DNA from: Propionibacteriaceae bacterium
Lineage (GTDB): Bacteria; Actinomycetota; Actinomycetes; Propionibacteriales; Propionibacteriaceae
Length of the DNA stretch: 32,363 bases
Reading direction: 5' to 3'
Assembly: GCA_009778725.1 (NCBI GenBank)
Contig: WRFP01000007.1
Coordinates: 1 to 32,363 of the forward strand
Part shown: one piece after another, positions 28,661 through 32,363 of the stretch
Layout: every line of letters begins with the position of its first letter
Position numbering within the stretch: position 1 is the first letter of the stretch
Program-made: the position numbers and the translations under genes
Notes under the pieces: model-generated
Databases searched by the model: none
What the model saw: only the letters and a program-made list of their open reading frames with translations
What the model was told of the DNA's origin: nothing

Positions 28661-28681
28661 ATTATCTGGTTGCCAGATAAT
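28661..28681. promoter_or_regulatory. Perfect 21-bp palindrome in the leader of the alcohol dehydrogenase operon
   Basis: ATTATCTGG-TTG-CCAGATAAT; overlaps a TATTAT (-10-like) on the minus strand. Confidence 0.65.
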
Positions 28682-28705
28682 ACAGATGCATTTCTACCAT
28701 ATGAT

Positions 28706-28739
28706 TTGCGTCATGCGCAACTGATTGCATAATAGTCTA
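28706..28739. promoter_or_regulatory. Paired 15-bp palindromic operator (copy D)
   Basis: Perfect-arm TTGCGTCATGCGCAA (28706-28720), N4 CTGA, TTGCATAATAGTCTA (28725-28739). Confidence 0.7.
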
Positions 28740-28787
28740 CCGAGCACCAGGAATCAAGGGATAAAACAGCGAAAAATTCGCGAATCC

Positions 28788-28820
28788 TCAGACAATGTTC
28801 AGATAATGTTCAGAAAAATG
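28788..28820. repeat. Three imperfect 11-bp direct repeats
   Basis: TCAGACAATGT / TCAGATAATGT / TCAGAAAAATG, head to tail without gaps. Confidence 0.6.
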
Positions 28821-28982
28821 GCCCGGGGCTCACAGTACACACAAACTCACAATGCTCGTCACTCCCCCGCCGTTTGATAAGGATACAGTGCCCCCAACAG
28901 ATCGCCTTTCGTCAGGTTCGTGTGAGATGACGCGGCGGTTGTCCGTACTGGCCTGGTTGCAGCGTGCCGGTGTGTGGCAGGC

Positions 28983-29504
28983 CTAACGGTTTTCGCCTGA
29001 TTGAGCGGCAGCACGGGCCCTGGTGAACTTCTCCAGCGTGCAGGTGTGCTCCCCGATGGTGCCCCAGTCGCCAGCATGGGTCAGGATCGCCACCGCGGCG
29101 GTCGGGAAAAACTCGGCCGCCTGCTGGGCGAGCGACGACGGCTGGGCCAGGGTGTAGACCAGATCACCCACCGTCGGTTGATGGTTGACAATGGCGAGGA
29201 CGGCGAGGGACTCGTCCAGCGCGGCCATTTCTGAGATCAGCGATTCCGACCACATGCCGTAGAAAGACCGTCGCACATCGACCTGATCGCCATGGGCTCC
29301 CCCGGCACATGCCTGTTCCCAGGTTTCACGGGTACGCCGCGCCGGAGAGCACCAGACCAGGTCGATACAGTACGGCGCCAGTATCGCTCCCAGCGCGTAG
29401 GCATCGCGAAAACCGCGCCTGGCCAGTGGCCGGTCAAAGTCGGGCTCACCGGTCCCCCACTCCGACTTCGCGTGCCGAACCACGATGATAGTTTTGCTTC
29501 CCAT
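28983..29504 (-). CDS. SixA-like histidine phosphatase family protein
   Basis: 'KTIIVVRHAKSEWGTGEPDFDRPLARRGFRDAYALGAIL' (RHAKS), 'LAIVNHQPTVGDLVYTL'. Confidence 0.9.
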   Translation of the reverse strand: MGSKTIIVVRHAKSEWGTGEPDFDRPLARRGFRDAYALGAILAPYCIDLVWCSPARRTRETWEQACAGGAHGDQVDVRRSFYGMWSESLISEMAALDESLAVLAIVNHQPTVGDLVYTLAQPSSLAQQAAEFFPTAAVAILTHAGDWGTIGEHTCTLEKFTRARAAAQSGENR

Positions 29505-29513
29505 GCCGTCAGC

Positions 29514-29741
29514 CTAGCTGATCCGCCCACCGGCATACGTATATACAGTGCCGTCGAAGTTGATCACCTGGCCGGTGTGATCCTGGCCGTCAACCAAGAA
29601 TCCGATGATGGCAGCCGCCGCCTGCTCGGGCGTCTTCACACCCGGCCCCTGGATGTGACCATTCAAGTCGGTCGATGTGCCGCCCGGTGTGACGGTCAGG
29701 ATCTGGAGCAGTACGTCGCGCCTGTGCGACCTTCCCCCCAA
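29514..29741 (-). pseudogene. C-terminal remnant of a short-chain dehydrogenase/reductase
   Basis: 'LTVTPGGTSTDLNGHIQGPGVKTPEQAAAAIIGFLVDGQDHTGQVINFDGTVYTY' matches an SDR C-terminus; no Rossmann N-terminus or YxxxK region upstream. Confidence 0.7.
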
Positions 29742-30666
29742 CCCGGGCTACACGGATTATCGGAGGGCAACACAGGTCCCGCATCTTTGACCTACTTGCT
29801 ATCGTACCCAGGACTCCCGGGTCAGACAGGGACCGTATCACGACGCTATATTCAGACAGTGATGGGATCGCAGCGGCGACCAAGTCTGGCACGGTTCTTT
29901 TCTCTTCTGCTCTCGCCTGACGGAAGAGGTACACCGCAACAACCGCCACAACAAGTGCCACGACCCCCGTCAGACTTTCGGTCATCGCGATGGAGGAGAG
30001 TTTGCCTGCTCGCGCGAAGGCAGCCGGAGTGTCCGCGATCGCGTGCAAGACAATCGCCACCGGGAACAGCCAACGGCGCCTCGCATGTGTCACCGCAGTC
30101 CAGACGATGACAGACAGTGACACATGGAGCACCATGGCGATCACGCGATCGAGAATCGGAACAATGACGGTTGATGGAGGGGCCGTGACCAGCGCAGTCA
30201 CCATGTCGGAAGGAAAAATCCCAGCATGGCCGGTGTTGATCATGACAGCGATTATCAGGTAATTGACCATCGTCAAACCGAGAACCAGCACTACTTCCAT
30301 GCCGCCGTGGCCGATCCCGTACGACACGGCCGTTCGCACACCTTGGTATCGCCGCCTGAGGATCGTGAAGGCGACGAACCGTCCCGTTTCCTCGAAAACC
30401 CCGGCGGCCAGGGCGCCATACACCACATACCAGATGGGATGGCCCGACATCATCCAATTCGTACCATCGGCCGCCGGATGGAGCACCACCAGATGAAGTA
30501 TCTGCTCCAGAATTTCGGCAAAGACGATGAAGACAACGACGCCGGCCACCACTGGCACAACCTGTTACTTCAACCGTTTGCGCAAACCCAAGAACAAGCC
30601 GACTGGCATCGCGATGGCAATAACCACCGTGACAATCAGCGTAATAATCGCCGCTACGGAAACCAT
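29590..30666 (-). pseudogene. YhfC-like intramembrane metalloprotease gene interrupted by an in-frame TAA
   Basis: ATG 30666 reads MVSVAAIITLIVTVVIAIAMPVGLFLGLRKRLK, then TAA (30567-30565), then in the same frame QVVPVVAGVVVFIVFAEILEQ...FEETGRFVAFTIL...GIGHGGMEVVLVLGL. Recognisable homology ends near 29899; the remaining ORF tail looks like read-through. Confidence 0.65.
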
Positions 30667-30826
30667 GATTCCCCCTTGTGCCTGGGTGATGGAAACGCCA
30701 GATATCCGGCCTGCGCTGCCCAGAAACAGCTATCTCTACACTAGGGCCAACCAAATTTTCCGTCCATGGGACAGGAATCCCATAGATGTGGTGATTGACA
30801 ACGACTGTGTCAGCCTCGGCCACCCG

Positions 30827-31417
30827 TCACCACAGCCCTGGGATCAGGCGGTGGGAAGTCTGCTGGTACTGCGTGTAGGCAGAACCGAAGACTTCGATGA
30901 GCATCTTCTCCTCCACACCAATCCGATAGAGGTACGCGGGAACGAACATCACAATGACAACGATGAATACTGTCATGTTCCGCATGGCAAGACTGGCTCC
31001 GGCGAAGATCAGGATGTCGGACAGGTACCCGGGATGTCTGATGTGGCGATAAATGCCTGTTGTGACGAGCTGGTGGTCCTCCTGCTCGCGAAGTGTCCGG
31101 GTGAAGAAGCGGCCCAAGGTGGAGAACGCCACATACCGGATGACCAGGCCGACGACACCGGCGACGACTCCCACGGCACAAGCCCAGATGCCCAAGACCG
31201 GGCCGATGGCCAGCCAGTTCCACAGTGGGGCCAAAGGGACGATCACGAACGCCACACCCATCACCACGGAGATCACGGTCGTACTACCCTGGTCGAAGCG
31301 GGTACGCCCCATGTCCTTCGTACCCTCGCCCCGCCGGACAAAACGCTCAATGACAAAGAATCCGACCAGCAGGACGTACGCGCACAGATAACTGCCAATC
31401 ATGGTCGTGGAAGGCAT
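30827..31417 (-). CDS. Isoprenylcysteine carboxylmethyltransferase-family (ICMT/PEMT-like) membrane methyltransferase
   Basis: 'LVTTGIYRHIRHPGYLSDILIFAGASLAM' and 'RIGVEEKMLIEVFGSAYTQYQQTSHRLIPGLW'. Confidence 0.9.
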   Translation of the reverse strand: MPSTTMIGSYLCAYVLLVGFFVIERFVRRGEGTKDMGRTRFDQGSTTVISVVMGVAFVIVPLAPLWNWLAIGPVLGIWACAVGVVAGVVGLVIRYVAFSTLGRFFTRTLREQEDHQLVTTGIYRHIRHPGYLSDILIFAGASLAMRNMTVFIVVIVMFVPAYLYRIGVEEKMLIEVFGSAYTQYQQTSHRLIPGLW

Positions 31418-31479
31418 CAGACGAGTCTAGTCCTGCCGATCACACCATCTCAGCGGCGACCGCCCGGACTCCTATGGTG

Positions 31480-32190
31480 TCAACCGAGCGCGAGCGAGCG
31501 TAGGCGTCGAAGGAGCAGCCGGGTGGCCGCCGGCGCAAGACTCTTGCGGGGTTCGCGGGCGGCGAGAAGGAGCTGAGCGATCTGGTCGAGCACGCCGTTG
31601 ACGTCGGGTTCGCCGTAGTGGGCGTGCATGGCGAGGCCGTCTCCGATGGCGACCAGCATTGCTGCCATCGCGGGTGGGTCCACCCAGCGCTGGATGTATC
31701 CCTCGCCTTGCAGTTCGACGATCAGTGAGGCGATGTAGTCGACCAGTTCGGTGTGGAGGGCGGTCAAAGCTGTGGCCAGTGCCGGGTTGCTGGAGGCGGC
31801 TGCCACTGCGTCGGCATAGGCGGCCAGATCGGCTCGGGCGGCGCTGAACGAGCCGATGATGGTGCCCAGGGCGTCAAACAGCCGTTCAGTCGGGTCGGCT
31901 TCTGAGTCCATGACAGTACGCACGGGCACCAGTCGCTCGCGCAGCATGCCGATGAGTGCTTCGGCGACCAGGGCATCCTTGGAGCCGAAGTGGTACGTGA
32001 TCGCCTGCAGGTTCGCCCCCGCCGCCCGAGTGATCTCGCGTGAGGTGAGCCCGGCTGGACCGTGGGCCCTCAGTGAAACGACGGTGGCCGCCAGGAGCCG
32101 CTCGCGAGTGGTCGCACCACTGGTCGGGTCTGGCCCTAAGCCAGAGCTTGGGTTCGAGCCGGCCTCTGGCGTACGTCTGATTGCTTTCAC
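31480..32190 (-). CDS. TetR/AcrR family transcriptional regulator
   Basis: 'TRERLLAATVVSLRAHGPAGLTSREITRAAGANLQAITYHFGSKDALVAEAL'. Confidence 0.92.
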   Translation of the reverse strand: MKAIRRTPEAGSNPSSGLGPDPTSGATTRERLLAATVVSLRAHGPAGLTSREITRAAGANLQAITYHFGSKDALVAEALIGMLRERLVPVRTVMDSEADPTERLFDALGTIIGSFSAARADLAAYADAVAAASSNPALATALTALHTELVDYIASLIVELQGEGYIQRWVDPPAMAAMLVAIGDGLAMHAHYGEPDVNGVLDQIAQLLLAAREPRKSLAPAATRLLLRRLRSLALG

Positions 32191-32214
32191 CAGGTCACCC
32201 TATCAGATTGTCAT

Positions 32215-32230
32215 TCATACGACTGTATGA
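32215..32230. promoter_or_regulatory. Candidate TetR operator
   Basis: TCATAC-GACT-GTATGA palindrome in the short divergent intergenic region. Confidence 0.6.
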
Positions 32231-32242
32231 TACTCTCGTAAC

Positions 32243-32363
32243 ATGACAATAGACCTGATCACAGGGACAAACGGATACACCGGCAGTTACCTCGTACCTC
32301 TCCTGCTCGACCGCGGCCACCAGGTCCGCACCCTGACGCGCAATCCGGACACGGTGGCCCCAC
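32243..32363 (+). CDS. NmrA-like/NAD(P)-binding protein, truncated by window end
   Basis: ATG 32243: MTIDLITGTNGYTGSYLVPLLLDRGHQVRTLTRNPDTVAP; Rossmann motif TGxxGxxG; no stop before the window ends. Confidence 0.8.
   Translation, partial: MTIDLITGTNGYTGSYLVPLLLDRGHQVRTLTRNPDTVAP

Noticed and set aside
29852-30823. 323 aa minus-strand ORF overlapping the YhfC-like gene
   Set aside because: Alternative frame with Cys/Arg/Gly-rich sequence and no hydrophobic pattern, unlike the frame encoding the protease.
1-32363. CRISPR arrays, tRNA/rRNA genes, insertion sequences or prophage
   Set aside because: No regularly spaced repeats, no recognisable tRNA/rRNA sequence, and no transposase, integrase or phage structural protein among the ORFs.

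Overview
High-GC actinobacterial chromosome segment (sigA/sigB-like pair, GTG/TTG starts, dense codon use). Left part (1-7.5 kb): a DUF6882-like protein, the primary sigma factor (minus) divergent from a second sigma-70 factor (plus), a tandem universal stress protein, a YbjN/T3SS-chaperone-like protein, an AEC-type transporter and a small membrane protein. Centre (7.5-28.7 kb): a large catabolic locus of several mostly leftward transcription units. These encode a CUT2-type sugar ABC transporter (ATPase and permease), a TIM-barrel sugar isomerase/epimerase, an NAD-dependent epimerase, two zinc alcohol dehydrogenases, an acetolactate-synthase-like ThDP enzyme, an ABM-type monooxygenase, an IclR regulator, a TcuA/TcuB-like flavoprotein and Fe-S membrane pair plus a second FAD flavoprotein, two aldehyde dehydrogenases and two near-identical periplasmic binding lipoproteins. 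Right end: SixA-like phosphatase, a truncated SDR, a YhfC-like protease gene with an in-frame TAA, an isoprenylcysteine methyltransferase-like protein, and a TetR gene divergent from a truncated NmrA-like gene. The most interesting signal is a shared regulatory architecture: paired 15-bp TTGCG-N5-CGCAA-type palindromes separated by exactly 4 bp, found upstream of three separate transcription units (14980-15013, 22887-22920, 28706-28739). It suggests one regulon, possibly controlled by the local IclR protein. All assignments were made by reading the sequence; no database search was run.
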